A stretch of 64,000 bases of DNA from Neorhodopirellula lusitana (GCF_900182915.1 NZ_FXUG01000003.1:1-64000); one strand, 5' to 3'. Shown: positions 38,047-47,253, numbered from the stretch's first letter. The notes: generated from the sequence alone by a model not told the origin. Made by a program: numbers and translations.

Positions 38047-39681
38047 TCATTGAATAACAATGATTCGGCCTCCCTTGCCGTCCTCGAGCGACTTTAGTTT
38101 GGAAGGTTGATTGGGAAGCGGACGCGAGACGGTGTAAGCGACCATGCCCACTACCAACACCAACGCCAAAATCGCGATCGCCAGCCCCACCCCAAGGATC
38201 ATCATCTGACCGTCTTGGGATTGTCGCTTCGCTTGAACCACCGAGGAGCGACTTGGCTTCGCAGGATCACTCTTGTCAGGGAACGCCGATGGGTTCGTCA
38301 ACGCCTGCGATTGACTCGCCGAACTGAACTGGCCGATTGAGTCGAACTGGCCCAAAGAATCAAACGTGGATCCCGCACTGACACCGCCTTCATCGTTCAG
38401 TGGCGGCAACGTTCCAAAATCGAACTCTTCTACAATCTCAACATTGTCGACCACTTCAACCGAGTCCGAAGGGTGACTGGAGCCATCGTCCATCGTTGCC
38501 TGGAACAGTCGGTCATCAAGTGAGGTATCCGAACTGTGGACCCTGTCGGCCAATTGATCATGCTCGCCAGGCGTGCCGAAAACGCCACCTTTCAAACGCT
38601 CAAATTGCCCCAACAGGTCAACCACGGAAGATGGCCGCTCTGAAGGCTTCTTTGCCATCATCCTTGAAAGCAAGTTAATCAGCGAGGCTGGACAATCCGG
38701 CCTCAACTTACGAATGTCCGGCAAAGGTGCCGTTTGATGCTTCGCCAAACGCTGAGCCACCGTGTCACCTCGAAACGGAGGCCGGCCGGTCAACAGGAAA
38801 TACAACGTGCAACCAAGCGAATAGATATCCGCCCGCGCGTCCACGGTCATGCTATTGAGCGCCTGCTCGGGAGCCACAAAGTCAGCGGTCCCCATCAAAC
38901 GTTTGCCATCGTTGGCATCACCGGATTCAGTCCAACCAATGCGGGCCAAACCCATATCGCTGATTTTGACAACTCCGTCACTGCGAAGCATCAAGTTGGA
39001 CGGCTTAATGTCGCGGTGAATGACCCCGCGTTCGTGCGCGTGAGCCAGTCCCCGACAAGCCTGGGTCATCGCATCCACAGCGGCCGCAAATGACATCACG
39101 CCATCTCGCACGATCACTTGATGCAAGTCGATTCCGTCGACGTACTCCATCACGATGTAGAGTTTGCCGCCCGCTTCATTGAAGTCGTAAGCCCGTACGA
39201 TATTCACGTGATCTAATTGCGCCGACGCCCGCGCCTCTTCCTTGAAGCGCCGAATGCGTCGTTCATCCTGCAGCGATTCGGGCGGCAACACCTTCAATGC
39301 CATCTGACGTTTCATCACTTGATGCTCGCCCAGATAAACCATGCCCATGCCGCCTTTGCCCAGCGGACGCAACAACTTATACGCCCCCAAGTAAAAGCCT
39401 TTGCTCTTTCCGGCAAGTAACTTGGCCGCTTGCCAGCGAGTCAACAGTCCCGAGTTCTGCAGCCCTTCCGCTAAGCGGTTGCAATCGACCACCACGTTCT
39501 CGGTCAACAGCGACGCGACCACCGTTTTGATCTCATCGAGTTTTAAGACTCCCGATGCGAGTGCACGCTTCACCAAAGCTCGAGTCTCATCATCGAGAAT
39601 CGGGCGTGGTTGAGCGGTTGAATCAGCCGAGACAGAATTCACCGTATCGGAAAGTCGGCTTTTGCCAGACATCAATTGCAT
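38047..39681 (-). CDS. serine/threonine protein kinase, membrane-anchored
   Basis: This 544-residue Hanks-type kinase has the glycine loop LGKGGMGMVYLG, the ATP-binding lysine K130 in MALKVLP, the catalytic loop HRDIKPSN with D224, and DMG in place of DFG. It also has APE-like VAPEQ and the DARADIYSLGCT segment. The N-terminal ~100 residues form a non-kinase region (VKRALASGVLKLDEIKT) common in planctomycete kinases. A C-terminal transmembrane helix lies near 491-516, with a short tail outside. ATG codons at 39681 and 39672 are both possible. It is probably co-transcribed with the FHA gene. Confidence 0.95.
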   Translation of the reverse strand: MQLMSGKSRLSDTVNSVSADSTAQPRPILDDETRALVKRALASGVLKLDEIKTVVASLLTENVVVDCNRLAEGLQNSGLLTRWQAAKLLAGKSKGFYLGAYKLLRPLGKGGMGMVYLGEHQVMKRQMALKVLPPESLQDERRIRRFKEEARASAQLDHVNIVRAYDFNEAGGKLYIVMEYVDGIDLHQVIVRDGVMSFAAAVDAMTQACRGLAHAHERGVIHRDIKPSNLMLRSDGVVKISDMGLARIGWTESGDANDGKRLMGTADFVAPEQALNSMTVDARADIYSLGCTLYFLLTGRPPFRGDTVAQRLAKHQTAPLPDIRKLRPDCPASLINLLSRMMAKKPSERPSSVVDLLGQFERLKGGVFGTPGEHDQLADRVHSSDTSLDDRLFQATMDDGSSHPSDSVEVVDNVEIVEEFDFGTLPPLNDEGGVSAGSTFDSLGQFDSIGQFSSASQSQALTNPSAFPDKSDPAKPSRSSVVQAKRQSQDGQMMILGVGLAIAILALVLVVGMVAYTVSRPLPNQPSKLKSLEDGKGGRIIVIQ

Positions 39682-39818
39682 CAAATTGTTTTAGATAAAA
39701 GGTACGGTCCATTTTATCCATCGACATAGCATCCTGCGAAGCAATAGACCGCGGGCTTCTTGTTCATATTCCCCCGGTTTTGCACTCCCTGTCATTAAGT
39801 TTTCGTGAACATTCCATT

Positions 39819-40706
39819 TCAGCTCTGAAACAGGTCATCTCGGTAGTCCACTCGACACAGAAAAAGACCGTGCGGTGGTGCGGTTGGCCCGGCTTGGTTC
39901 CTGTCCTTGGATGCAATGACTTCATCGATCCAATCCAGCGACCGTCGGCCCCGAGCGACCTCGATCATCGTGCCCACCAGATTCCGAACCATGTTGTATA
40001 GAAAGCCATTGCCTTCCACCTGATACACCCACTGCGTACCAGCAGAGCAGCTTCCATCCACAGGCTCAATCGCTGGTCGCCACTGGCTCGACGTGATCGT
40101 TCGCACCGTGCTATTCCGCTGCGAGCCAGCCGCTTGGAAAGCGGCGAAGTCATGACAGCCGATAAACTTTTTGGCCGACTTTTGAAGCAGGTCCAGATCC
40201 AAGTGCGTGGTCACACGATGCCAAGTGCGATAGCGAAATGGATCGCGGTTACCGCCCACCTGAATTTGGTACCGATAGCATTTACCAAGCGCGTCGGCGA
40301 TCGGATGAAATCGTCCCTTCGCCTCACGAACCTCCAACACAACAATGTCGTCAGGCAATCGTGAATTGATCGCGCGTAACAATGCCTTCCCATCAGCGTT
40401 CCATCGGGGCATCACACAACGCGCGACCTGACCGATCGCATGCACGCCTGCGTCGGTACGACCGCTACCTAAAATCCTGCCCGACCGATCACGCTCACTG
40501 GTGTCGTTGGCCGAATCGCTGTCGCACTGATCACCCTCGTCCAACTGCCCCATCAATGGACGCACCACACGTTCCAGTTCGCCTTGAATCGTCTTGCGTC
40601 CGGGTTGCACCTGCCATCCGGAATACTGGGTCCCATCGTAGGAGACCGTTAGCGCAAACGTCCGAGTCCTTGACGCCACGGACTGCTCGGTGATGCTAGT
40701 CGTCAT
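39819..40706 (-). CDS. truA: tRNA pseudouridine synthase A
   Basis: The 295-residue enzyme converts uridines 38-40 in tRNA anticodon arms to pseudouridine. The catalytic aspartate is D85 in [11 protein letters not shown]. The N-terminal [12 protein letters not shown] and C-terminal [11 protein letters not shown] segments are characteristic. An acidic, Asp/Ser-rich insert of about 25 residues (near 54-80) lies just before the catalytic motif and is absent from E. coli TruA. It is divergent from a short hypothetical gene. Confidence 0.96.
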   Translation of the reverse strand: MTTSITEQSVASRTRTFALTVSYDGTQYSGWQVQPGRKTIQGELERVVRPLMGQLDEGDQCDSDSANDTSERDRSGRILGSGRTDAGVHAIGQVARCVMPRWNADGKALLRAINSRLPDDIVVLEVREAKGRFHPIADALGKCYRYQIQVGGNRDPFRYRTWHRVTTHLDLDLLQKSAKKFIGCHDFAAFQAAGSQRNSTVRTITSSQWRPAIEPVDGSCSAGTQWVYQVEGNGFLYNMVRNLVGTMIEVARGRRSLDWIDEVIASKDRNQAGPTAPPHGLFLCRVDYRDDLFQS

Positions 40707-40758
40707 ACTTGATTCTTCATAACGTGTCTCTTAGTCATTCTCGTACCAACACCGCTCG

Positions 40759-41157
40759 ATGCCCCATCGTATCCGCCTACGCCATCCTTGGACGCAACAG
40801 CCCCACTCCGAATCGGGAGCGGACTCTGATGCGAAAAAGCAAATCACGTTCACGCGTCGTTTCAACCGGCCAACGGGATTGACCGCCAATGACTCCGTCG
40901 AACTGGAAGTCAACGCCCAGCAAGGAACGGTGGATTCGATTCGATTGAATGCGACCACACTGACCAGTCTCGATTCGACAAAACAGGTCCCAGCAAAGAC
41001 AGCGGACAATCTCAATCCCAGCGAGACCGTAAATCAGTCCATTCGTGTCGAGCTATCCAAGCATCTCGAAGATCACAACGAACTCGAAGTCACACTCTAC
41101 ATGATCAACGGTGAACCTCAACTCGGCGAAGTCATCCTTTGGATCAAGTCCGACTGA
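40759..41157 (+). CDS. conserved-looking hypothetical protein
   Basis: I do not recognise this 132-residue protein. It starts with a basic segment (MPHRIRLRHPW) and then appears beta-rich, with alternating hydrophobic residues (SVELEVNAQQGTVDSIRLN, RVELSKHLEDHNELEVTLYM), and ends LGEVILWIKSD. It has no signal peptide, membrane segment or cysteine. The pattern suggests a small beta-sandwich domain. The ATG at 40759 and a good coding composition support a real gene. It is divergent from truA by 52 bp. Confidence 0.75.
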   Translation: MPHRIRLRHPWTQQPHSESGADSDAKKQITFTRRFNRPTGLTANDSVELEVNAQQGTVDSIRLNATTLTSLDSTKQVPAKTADNLNPSETVNQSIRVELSKHLEDHNELEVTLYMINGEPQLGEVILWIKSD

Positions 41158-41211
41158 GCGACGACATCGCCCACATTGCCATCAAGCACGCCCGCTCCCA
41201 AACAGCCTGAA

Positions 41212-41898
41212 CTAGGGATCTAATTCATCGATCCAGTCCTGAAGTTGCTCGTCTGAGATACCGCCCGGTTGCGTTGACTTGCCTTGCCCCGAACGCCCCA
41301 TGAGCTGATCCAAAAAGTTGGTATCATCGAACAAACGGGCATCGTCTAGGATTCCAGTATCCCCTGGACGAGACGCATCGCCCAAGTCCGATGCAGCGTC
41401 CTTTGACACCGATGCATCCTCTGAGGCACGGTGCTTGGGACGCCAACCCAGACGAACCCGACCGTCAAGGAGGTCGTCGTACCAGGGCTGAGAATCGTAG
41501 CGAAAGGCTCGGCGTCGCTTCGCCGCCCGTTGTACTCGGTGGTCAGACGACACAACCGTCAGATGCTTGGGAACCGGATGGGCCCGGATCAGTTCTTCGA
41601 TCAGGTCGTCTGCCTCATCATGGTCGACCGCAAACCGCACATCGATTCCGAGGAAATCTCGGGTAGCGGGCAGCCCCGACGGCGCGTCTTTGGCATCAAA
41701 AACAACACACGTTCGGCGCCGGATCGATTCGTCCAGTTGCATGGCAACCCGCTTCAAAAACCGCTCACGCTCCACTTGCAACCAACCTGGCGAACCGGCA
41801 CTCCCAGCAGCGACCAGATGACTCGGCGGCGACGCGTGTTTTGGGGCAGCAACCGGAGCAATCACGTTATACCCGTCGATCAGCAAGACGATCGACAT
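41212..41898 (-). CDS. NYN-domain protein, YacP-like putative RNase
   Basis: The 228-residue protein begins with the NYN/PIN-like nuclease start LLIDGYNVI (D8). It has further acidic residues in VVFDAKDA and DEADDLIEELI, then VVSSDHRVQRAAKRR, as in the YacP (Rae1) family of ribosome-associated endoribonucleases. It probably cleaves RNA in a metal-dependent way. The C-terminal ~80 residues are Asp/Ser-rich and variable. It is convergent with the hypothetical gene, 54 bp away. Confidence 0.85.
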   Translation of the reverse strand: MSIVLLIDGYNVIAPVAAPKHASPPSHLVAAGSAGSPGWLQVERERFLKRVAMQLDESIRRRTCVVFDAKDAPSGLPATRDFLGIDVRFAVDHDEADDLIEELIRAHPVPKHLTVVSSDHRVQRAAKRRRAFRYDSQPWYDDLLDGRVRLGWRPKHRASEDASVSKDAASDLGDASRPGDTGILDDARLFDDTNFLDQLMGRSGQGKSTQPGGISDEQLQDWIDELDP

Positions 41899-41953
41899 GT
41901 GACTGCTCCCCTCTCACCTATGACACGGGCTGAATAAAACGAACGATCGTTAC

Positions 41954-42036
41954 AACTAGCAACTAGCAACTAGCAACTAGCAACTAGCAACTAGCAACTA
42001 GCAACTAGCGACTAGCGACTAGCGACTAGCGACTAC
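41954..42036. repeat. heptamer tandem array, about 12 units
   Basis: Eight copies of AACTAGC (41954-42009) are followed by three of GACTAGC (42010-42030) and a partial GACTAC, covering 83 bp. It lies in the 299-bp spacer between the divergent NYN gene and the small membrane protein gene. This looks like a variable-number tandem repeat; the change of unit type within the array is a sharp boundary. Confidence 0.97.
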
Positions 42037-42197
42037 ACCATCTAATGATTGTGGTCGATACGGCCCCGAAAACAAGCTCATTCCAAAGAACCGGGGCAAA
42101 GCAACCCTTTCGACAAATCGTGTGATTTGACCTCAAGAAATGACGATCGAAATCGAACACGTCTTTCAGAATCGATCTTCAGTCGGAATGCATCCCC

Positions 42198-42485
42198 ATG
42201 GCAATGAATCGCAATCGGTACTTCCTGGTCGGGGTGCTGTTCATCTTACTGGGAACTCAATTTCGCATGATTGATTCGTTCGTCTTGAATGAACCAACGA
42301 CGCGAACCCTCGCCAAGATGTCTCGCAGCTCCACCCCCACGGTGAACGACTCTTTCAGCAGCTTCCTTATGCAGGTTCACCCCAAACCGACCAAGCGAGT
42401 TCACCCACCACGCTGGCTGGGCCTTGCCATGATCGCCGTTGGTTCAGTGGTTAGCCTGCACGCGCTCGCTATCCCGCGGCACTAG
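42198..42485 (+). CDS. small two-helix membrane protein
   Basis: The 95-residue protein has two hydrophobic segments, YFLVGVLFILLGTQFRMI near the N-terminus and WLGLAMIAVGSVVSLHALAI at the C-terminus, joined by a polar Ser/Thr-rich loop. No family is recognised. The start ATG at 42198 could also be the ATG two codons later. Its last codons (IPRH, stop) lie in the first copy of a 23-bp tandem duplication. Confidence 0.8.
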   Translation: MAMNRNRYFLVGVLFILLGTQFRMIDSFVLNEPTTRTLAKMSRSSTPTVNDSFSSFLMQVHPKPTKRVHPPRWLGLAMIAVGSVVSLHALAIPRH

Positions 42486-42516
42486 CACACTACATCCCGC
42501 GGCACTAGCACACTAC
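42471..42516. repeat. 23-bp perfect tandem duplication across a stop codon
   Basis: A 23-bp unit beginning ATCCCGCGGCACTAGC and ending ACACTAC occurs at 42471-42493 and, unchanged, at 42494-42516. The first copy holds the last four codons and the TAG stop of the small membrane protein. The unit contains CTAG. Confidence 0.97.
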
Positions 42517-42555
42517 CGAATCAGACAGGACTGCATCCCACTGGGCTGAAAAGAC

Positions 42556-43341
42556 ATGGCAAAACCAAACGCGGCCAACTCCGACGGGGCTAACCCCAAC
42601 GGGGCTATGCAAAGCCAGCCGAAACACGATCGCCCTGATCAACCTAGCGGTGACTTCATCGCGTCTCGCCATACGCTCAGCGGGGGACGCCACTTCGGAC
42701 AATGGGCCACTGGGGTCCTGCTTTTCTCAGTGATGCTGGGATCAACGGGAAGCATCAGCACTGCGTTGGCGTTGGAGAACCTGAACTCGTTTAACGGTTC
42801 CAGCTCTTCTCGGATGGCGTCCGGCTCTCAACCAGGTCGATTCACGCCAGAGTCAACGCGAGCGGTGCAAGTTGTCCTGCGTGAAGGCACGGAAGTGGGC
42901 CCGATTCGCGGTCGCTTGGTCGTGCGAGGCCAGCGATGGAGGTTCCTGGTCCTCGACCAGAAAGCACTCGATGAGTCCGATGTGTCTAAGTTGCTAGACG
43001 GCGGACTCGCTCGCCAAGTGTTGCCGCGACATGACACCGTGCTGCGACGCGATCCTGCCAACTCCTCTAGCCGTGCAGGCAACCCACTAAGAGCCAATCC
43101 TCTCGGCTCGAGCGGAGCACTCAATCGCGGTGCGTCCAATCAACAAACCGCTCCGCAAGCTATTTTCGATTCCATGCAAGTGATCGAAAACTTGATGCTT
43201 GATCGTATTGCCGAAGCCATTTCGGAAGATTCAAACGACGATACATGGACCATCACTGGCCGGGTCACGGAGTTCCAAAATGAAAACCGTCTCATGATCC
43301 TGACCGCCTACCGAGCGTCACCAACAACTCCTCAGCAGTAA
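42556..43341 (+). CDS. hypothetical exported protein
   Basis: The 261-residue protein has a long polar N-terminus, then a hydrophobic stretch (WATGVLLFSVMLGSTGS) with a likely signal cleavage in STALALEN. The mature part has a beta-like segment (AVQVVLREGTEVGPIRGRLVVRGQRWRFLVLD). An Asn/Arg/Ser-rich middle follows, then a C-terminal domain (MLDRIAEAISEDSNDDTWTI) ending RLMILTAYR. I do not recognise it. The surrounding genes are envelope-related. Confidence 0.75.
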   Translation: MAKPNAANSDGANPNGAMQSQPKHDRPDQPSGDFIASRHTLSGGRHFGQWATGVLLFSVMLGSTGSISTALALENLNSFNGSSSSRMASGSQPGRFTPESTRAVQVVLREGTEVGPIRGRLVVRGQRWRFLVLDQKALDESDVSKLLDGGLARQVLPRHDTVLRRDPANSSSRAGNPLRANPLGSSGALNRGASNQQTAPQAIFDSMQVIENLMLDRIAEAISEDSNDDTWTITGRVTEFQNENRLMILTAYRASPTTPQQ

Positions 43342-43404
43342 GCCAACCATCCAGTTCGCTGAATCCTTCCTTGCAGCCCGCCACCGTAAGCGGCCGAGCT
43401 TTCG

Positions 43405-43442
43405 CGGAGTACCTGACCCTTCTTACCTGGCCCGGTACTCCG
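43405..43442. other. hairpin in a convergent spacer
   Basis: CGGAGTAC (43405-43412) pairs with GTACTCCG (43435-43442) around a 22-base loop, between the convergent exported-protein and outer-membrane genes. No T-run is present; a weak bidirectional terminator is possible. Confidence 0.4.
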
Positions 43443-43449
43443 ACATTCA

Positions 43450-44685
43450 CTAGCGATTCATCTCGATACCGAAGGTACCACCGACTGCCAAGAAGCTTTG
43501 CTCTCGGTTCTCGCCGCTATCCACATAGTCGCCTTGTTCGCGGAATCCCAACGAACGGTCGTTTCGCCACAATCCAAGGGCAAGGTCAACCAGTTCAACT
43601 CCACAACGAACGTGGAACATCTTGGTGAGTTGGTAGCTCATCTCAGCCCGCACTTCGTAACCGATGAAGAACTCTTCGTTGGTTTGATAGGTAGTGATGT
43701 CTTTGGTAACCAGGTTCTGTGTCACATCACTGCCGATGTCAAATCCATCGTAGGTTGTCGTTGTGATCGCTTGCTGCTGCTTCAAGCATTGCAAGTTCAA
43801 CCCGGTGAATCCGCGGAACTCAGCTGAGTAACGGAATCGGTTCTGGAACTTGAAGTACCGGAAACCGAACTGCACTGTATAGAGTTCGTTGTCAATGTCC
43901 GAGATATTTTCGGTCAAGCGTTCGATGGCGTCGGTACTTTCACCCAAGTCGGTGAAGTACGCCAGATTGACGTTATCTGGATTGAGTTCACCTTCACGTG
44001 TTCGAGCGTAGTTCCGGCTCATCCCCAAGTCTTGTGCTCTCAGGAACCGGACACCCAACATAGGTTCCAAGATGCCACCGTAGTGATACGGTTCCATCCG
44101 CCAAGTCTTCATGAACTCGTAGCTGTCGATGTCCATGTTATTGACGGTTTGCCCGATGTCATAGAAACGTCGAGAGAACCCGAACACGTTTCCGTCTTCC
44201 GGGAAAACCGGCAGACCGAATCGAGTCGCCCCAAGAGCGTACTCAGGTTCGCCGTCTAGGTTTTCATCGTTCAAACGGTTGATCCGGTCGATCCGAAAAC
44301 CGTCCATTGCACCCACTTCGTAGTCGGTGTAACTGAATAGGTAACCGGTTTCGCCATCGGGATCCATGTATCCCAGGTCGTAGCGATGACCAGCACCTTT
44401 GTCGAGTTTGTTCTCGTCGCCGGTTCCGTTGATCGCGTCAGGACGCTTGCCGTACAAGGCAAGCCTGTCGTAGGTAGCGTACCATCCCGTATGAGCCCGC
44501 TTCGCAGGCTTCATATCGAGCATGTCCGCACCATAAATGGGCTCGAACCACTGAAAGTCCGGATCGAACTCAAACGGGTCCGCCGGTGGCAGTTGAGGAT
44601 CTCCTGCGTAAGCGTTCGCATTCGCGCCGCCTACGATTAAAGCCAGGAGCATCGTTAGTTTCGTCGTCAGCTTCCGTACCGACAT
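43450..44685 (-). CDS. outer-membrane beta-barrel protein, BBP7-like
   Basis: The 411-residue protein has a signal peptide (MSVRKLTTKLTMLLALIVGG, cleaved after ANAYA). Its sequence alternates aromatic and hydrophobic residues in the way of a beta-barrel, as in RAHTGWYATYDRLALYG, GYLFSYTDYEVGAMDGF, MLGVRFLRAQDLG and VQFGFRYFKFQNRFRYSAEF. It fits the planctomycete BBP7 outer-membrane family by composition and start. A barrel to the C-terminus (FLAVGGTFGIEM) is likely. It probably forms a pore or structural barrel; substrate unknown. Confidence 0.75.
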   Translation of the reverse strand: MSVRKLTTKLTMLLALIVGGANANAYAGDPQLPPADPFEFDPDFQWFEPIYGADMLDMKPAKRAHTGWYATYDRLALYGKRPDAINGTGDENKLDKGAGHRYDLGYMDPDGETGYLFSYTDYEVGAMDGFRIDRINRLNDENLDGEPEYALGATRFGLPVFPEDGNVFGFSRRFYDIGQTVNNMDIDSYEFMKTWRMEPYHYGGILEPMLGVRFLRAQDLGMSRNYARTREGELNPDNVNLAYFTDLGESTDAIERLTENISDIDNELYTVQFGFRYFKFQNRFRYSAEFRGFTGLNLQCLKQQQAITTTTYDGFDIGSDVTQNLVTKDITTYQTNEEFFIGYEVRAEMSYQLTKMFHVRCGVELVDLALGLWRNDRSLGFREQGDYVDSGENREQSFLAVGGTFGIEMNR

Positions 44686-45212
44686 CGTTATTCCACCGTC
44701 ATGCTAGGAGTTGCCGTCACGCCCAGAAGACTTGCCCCTCAGCGACGATCCGAATGATCGTCGTCAAGGTTCCGTCTCTGCCCCGCGTGGCTGCGGGTCT
44801 AATAATTAACCCGCCGCAGACTCATTACTGAGTCATTCATATCGGGTTGTGACGGTAGTATCGGTCAGCCGATCGGCTGAGGCTTAGCCGGAATACCGAT
44901 CGAAGTGATAAATCCGCCAAAAACCCAACAAGCCGGACGGTCAAAACAAACCTCCTGGTCAACCAATTCCTCGCAGACTACCAGGCAAACCCCCAAAGAC
45001 CGCCTCCCAAGCCTCCGCAAGGGGTATCCCATACCCGTTGGCTGGCTGCAAACTGAAACTAGGCTGGTACGCAACTGGGGTTCGACTAGGATAGACACCG
45101 CTGAACATCGCAAGATGTTCGATCCTCCTCCCGGACATCCGTCCAACCGATTTGGCGTCTCGCGCTGAATCCACTTTTCTTATTGCCCACCTTTCGACCG
45201 GTTCTTCTCAAC
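44686..45212. promoter_or_regulatory. 527-bp divergent region with structured rho leader
   Basis: No gene is seen. It holds the promoters of the outer-membrane gene (minus) and rho (plus). A 16-bp perfect palindrome (TCAGCC, GATC, GGCTGA at 44865-44880) lies inside an outer inverted repeat ATCGGT/ACCGAT (44860-44900). A further hairpin GAACATC-GCAA-GATGTTC with a GNRA tetraloop lies at 45103-45120, about 93 bp upstream of the rho ATG. Rho autoregulates through its leader in other bacteria, so these elements are candidates for control. Confidence 0.5.
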
Positions 45213-46700
45213 ATGGAACCCCCATCCTCGCCAAGGCCGGCGCGCGACGGTCGTCGCAACCCTCGCCGAATGCGCCATCCCGATCAAGCCGTTGACCGCC
45301 GAGTTCGTGAACTCGATGCGGAACGCGATCCGCTATCCCTGCCGGAAGAGATTGTCAGCGAAGTCACCAAAGCGGGTGGACGCGTCGGCATTCCGCAGGT
45401 CACCAACAAGCCTGATGGCGAAGGCACATCAGGGCTGAATCTGGTTCAACTGCAGCAACTCACGCACAGCGAACTGCTTGAGATGGCTGCCCAAAACGGC
45501 ATCCAAGAAGTCGCCGGTCTGCCGCGTCAGGAACTCGTGTTTCGTCTTCTCAAAACGAAGATGAGCGCCAATGGCCTGATGTACGGCGAAGGCACGCTCG
45601 AAATCCTTCCCGACGGCTTTGGTTTTCTTCGCAGCGCCCAATACCACTATCTGTCGTGCCCCGACGACATTTACGTTTCCCCAAGTCAAATTCGGCGTTT
45701 CGGCTTGCACACCGGAAGCCATGTCGCGGGTCAAATCCGACCGCCCAAGGAAAACGAACGCTACTTCGCACTCCTGCGAATTGAAGCAATCAATCACCAC
45801 GAACCTTCTCGACGCCAACGCCAAGTTCCGTTTGATGAACTGACTCCGCTTCACCCGCGGACTCGCATCGTAATGGAAAACGCGGGCGACGAAATGAGCA
45901 CTCGAGTGGTCGACCTGATCGCTCCGATCGGCTTTGGCCAGCGAGGATTGATCGTCAGCCCACCTCGGGCCGGCAAAACGATCCTGATGCAAAGGCTCGC
46001 CCAAGGCGTTCTCACTAATTATCCGGCCGCTTATGTCTTCATCCTGTTGATTGACGAGCGTCCCGAAGAAGTGACCGACATGGAACGCGAGATACGCTCG
46101 CCGCAGTGCGAAGTCATCAGCAGCACGTTCGACGAGGCCCCCGCACGGCACATCCAGGTCGCCCAAATGGTGATCGAGAAAGCCAAACGGATGGTCGAAT
46201 CGGGCACGGACGTCGTGATTTTCCTCGATTCCATCACGCGATTGGCCCGCGCTTTCAACAGCGACGCGGATTCTGCAACCGGCAAACTATTGACCGGTGG
46301 CCTGGACGCGGGTGCCATGCAAAAGCCCAAAGCCATCTTCGGTTCCGCCCGCAAGGTGGAAGAAGGCGGCTCGCTGACCATCCTGGCTACCGCCCTGGTC
46401 GACACTGGAAGCCGCATGGACGACGTGATCTTCGAAGAGTTCAAAGGCACCGGAAACCTTGAAATCGTGCTGGATCAAGACCTGGTGAATCGCCGGATCT
46501 GGCCAGCCATCGATCTCACCAAAAGTGGCACCCGCCGGGAAGAAATCCTGTTCGACCCCGAAGAGTTCAAGCGAATCGAATCGCTTCGCCGCTCACTTGC
46601 CGAGCTTTCACCCAGCGAAGCGATGTCCACCCTGGTGAAGAAACTCAAGAAGACTCAAAATAACGCTGAGTTCCTCTTAAGCGTCCCCCCGGAAGATTAA
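45213..46700 (+). CDS. rho: transcription termination factor Rho
   Basis: The 495-residue hexameric RNA-dependent ATPase ends transcription. An Arg/Pro-rich N-terminus precedes the helix-extension domain ([15 protein letters not shown]) and the cold-shock RNA-binding domain ([15 protein letters not shown]). The ATPase core has P-loop [21 protein letters not shown] and [12 protein letters not shown]. The frame opens with a TTG at 45183; ATG at 45213 is preferred. It is followed 26 bp later by ribH, so they may share a transcript. Confidence 0.97.
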   Translation: MEPPSSPRPARDGRRNPRRMRHPDQAVDRRVRELDAERDPLSLPEEIVSEVTKAGGRVGIPQVTNKPDGEGTSGLNLVQLQQLTHSELLEMAAQNGIQEVAGLPRQELVFRLLKTKMSANGLMYGEGTLEILPDGFGFLRSAQYHYLSCPDDIYVSPSQIRRFGLHTGSHVAGQIRPPKENERYFALLRIEAINHHEPSRRQRQVPFDELTPLHPRTRIVMENAGDEMSTRVVDLIAPIGFGQRGLIVSPPRAGKTILMQRLAQGVLTNYPAAYVFILLIDERPEEVTDMEREIRSPQCEVISSTFDEAPARHIQVAQMVIEKAKRMVESGTDVVIFLDSITRLARAFNSDADSATGKLLTGGLDAGAMQKPKAIFGSARKVEEGGSLTILATALVDTGSRMDDVIFEEFKGTGNLEIVLDQDLVNRRIWPAIDLTKSGTRREEILFDPEEFKRIESLRRSLAELSPSEAMSTLVKKLKKTQNNAEFLLSVPPED

Positions 46701-46726
46701 AGCCCCCGGAAAACTAAGCACTGCCC

Positions 46727-47215
46727 ATGACCCAATCGCCCGAAGCCCCCGCTAGCATCGATGGCACCACTGGCCCACTTCCCGACGGACGAATCGCGGT
46801 CATCGCGAGCCGGTACAACGAGTCAATTTGCGATTCGATGCTTGCCGCCGCCCTTCAGAGCCTGACCGACGCAGGCGTTGCGAAGCACAACCAGTGGATC
46901 ATCCGCGTGCCGGGGGCATGGGAACTTTGCATGGCCGTGGAACAAGCCTTCCAGCACTCCAACGTGCTGGCCGCCGTCACGCTGGGATGCGTGATCCGAG
47001 GCGAAACCACTCACGACGAGCACATCAACCGTGCAGTCAGCGAATCACTGATGCACCAATCGATCGCCAGCGGACGCCCCGTAGGCTTCGGCCTACTGAC
47101 CTGCAACACACTGGAACAAGCGATCCAGCGCAGCGGTGGCACGGTCGGCAATAAAGGCCACGAAGCCACTGACGCAGTCCTCGAAATGCTTCGCCTGGCA
47201 ACGAAGCTTCGGTAA
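46727..47215 (+). CDS. ribH: 6,7-dimethyl-8-ribityllumazine synthase
   Basis: The 162-residue enzyme condenses 5-amino-6-ribitylaminouracil with 3,4-dihydroxy-2-butanone-4-phosphate in riboflavin synthesis. Characteristic segments are VIASRYNESI, RVPGAWELCMA, LGCVIRGETTHDEHI (with catalytic His) and GRPVGFGLLTCNT. Length is normal. It probably forms icosahedral or pentameric shells as in the family. No other rib gene is adjacent; it follows rho. Confidence 0.95.
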   Translation: MTQSPEAPASIDGTTGPLPDGRIAVIASRYNESICDSMLAAALQSLTDAGVAKHNQWIIRVPGAWELCMAVEQAFQHSNVLAAVTLGCVIRGETTHDEHINRAVSESLMHQSIASGRPVGFGLLTCNTLEQAIQRSGGTVGNKGHEATDAVLEMLRLATKLR

Positions 47216-47253
47216 AGCAGAACCGAAGCGTTGGCAAAACGCCCCAGCTTCGG
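47206..47253. other. alternating complementary arms at the ribH/tyrS convergent end
   Basis: GCTTCGGT (47206-47213, overlapping the ribH stop) can pair with ACCGAAGC (47222-47229). The latter can instead pair with GCTTCGG (47247-47253). Only one stem can form at a time. There is no T-run. Confidence 0.45.

Noticed and set aside
41954..42036. replication origin iterons or DnaA boxes
   Set aside because: The heptamer unit does not match the DnaA box and no dnaA, parA or rep gene is in the window, although gyrB is present 15 kb away.
45429..46166. 245-residue antisense frame inside rho
   Set aside because: It is complementary to conserved rho codons and has no independent support.
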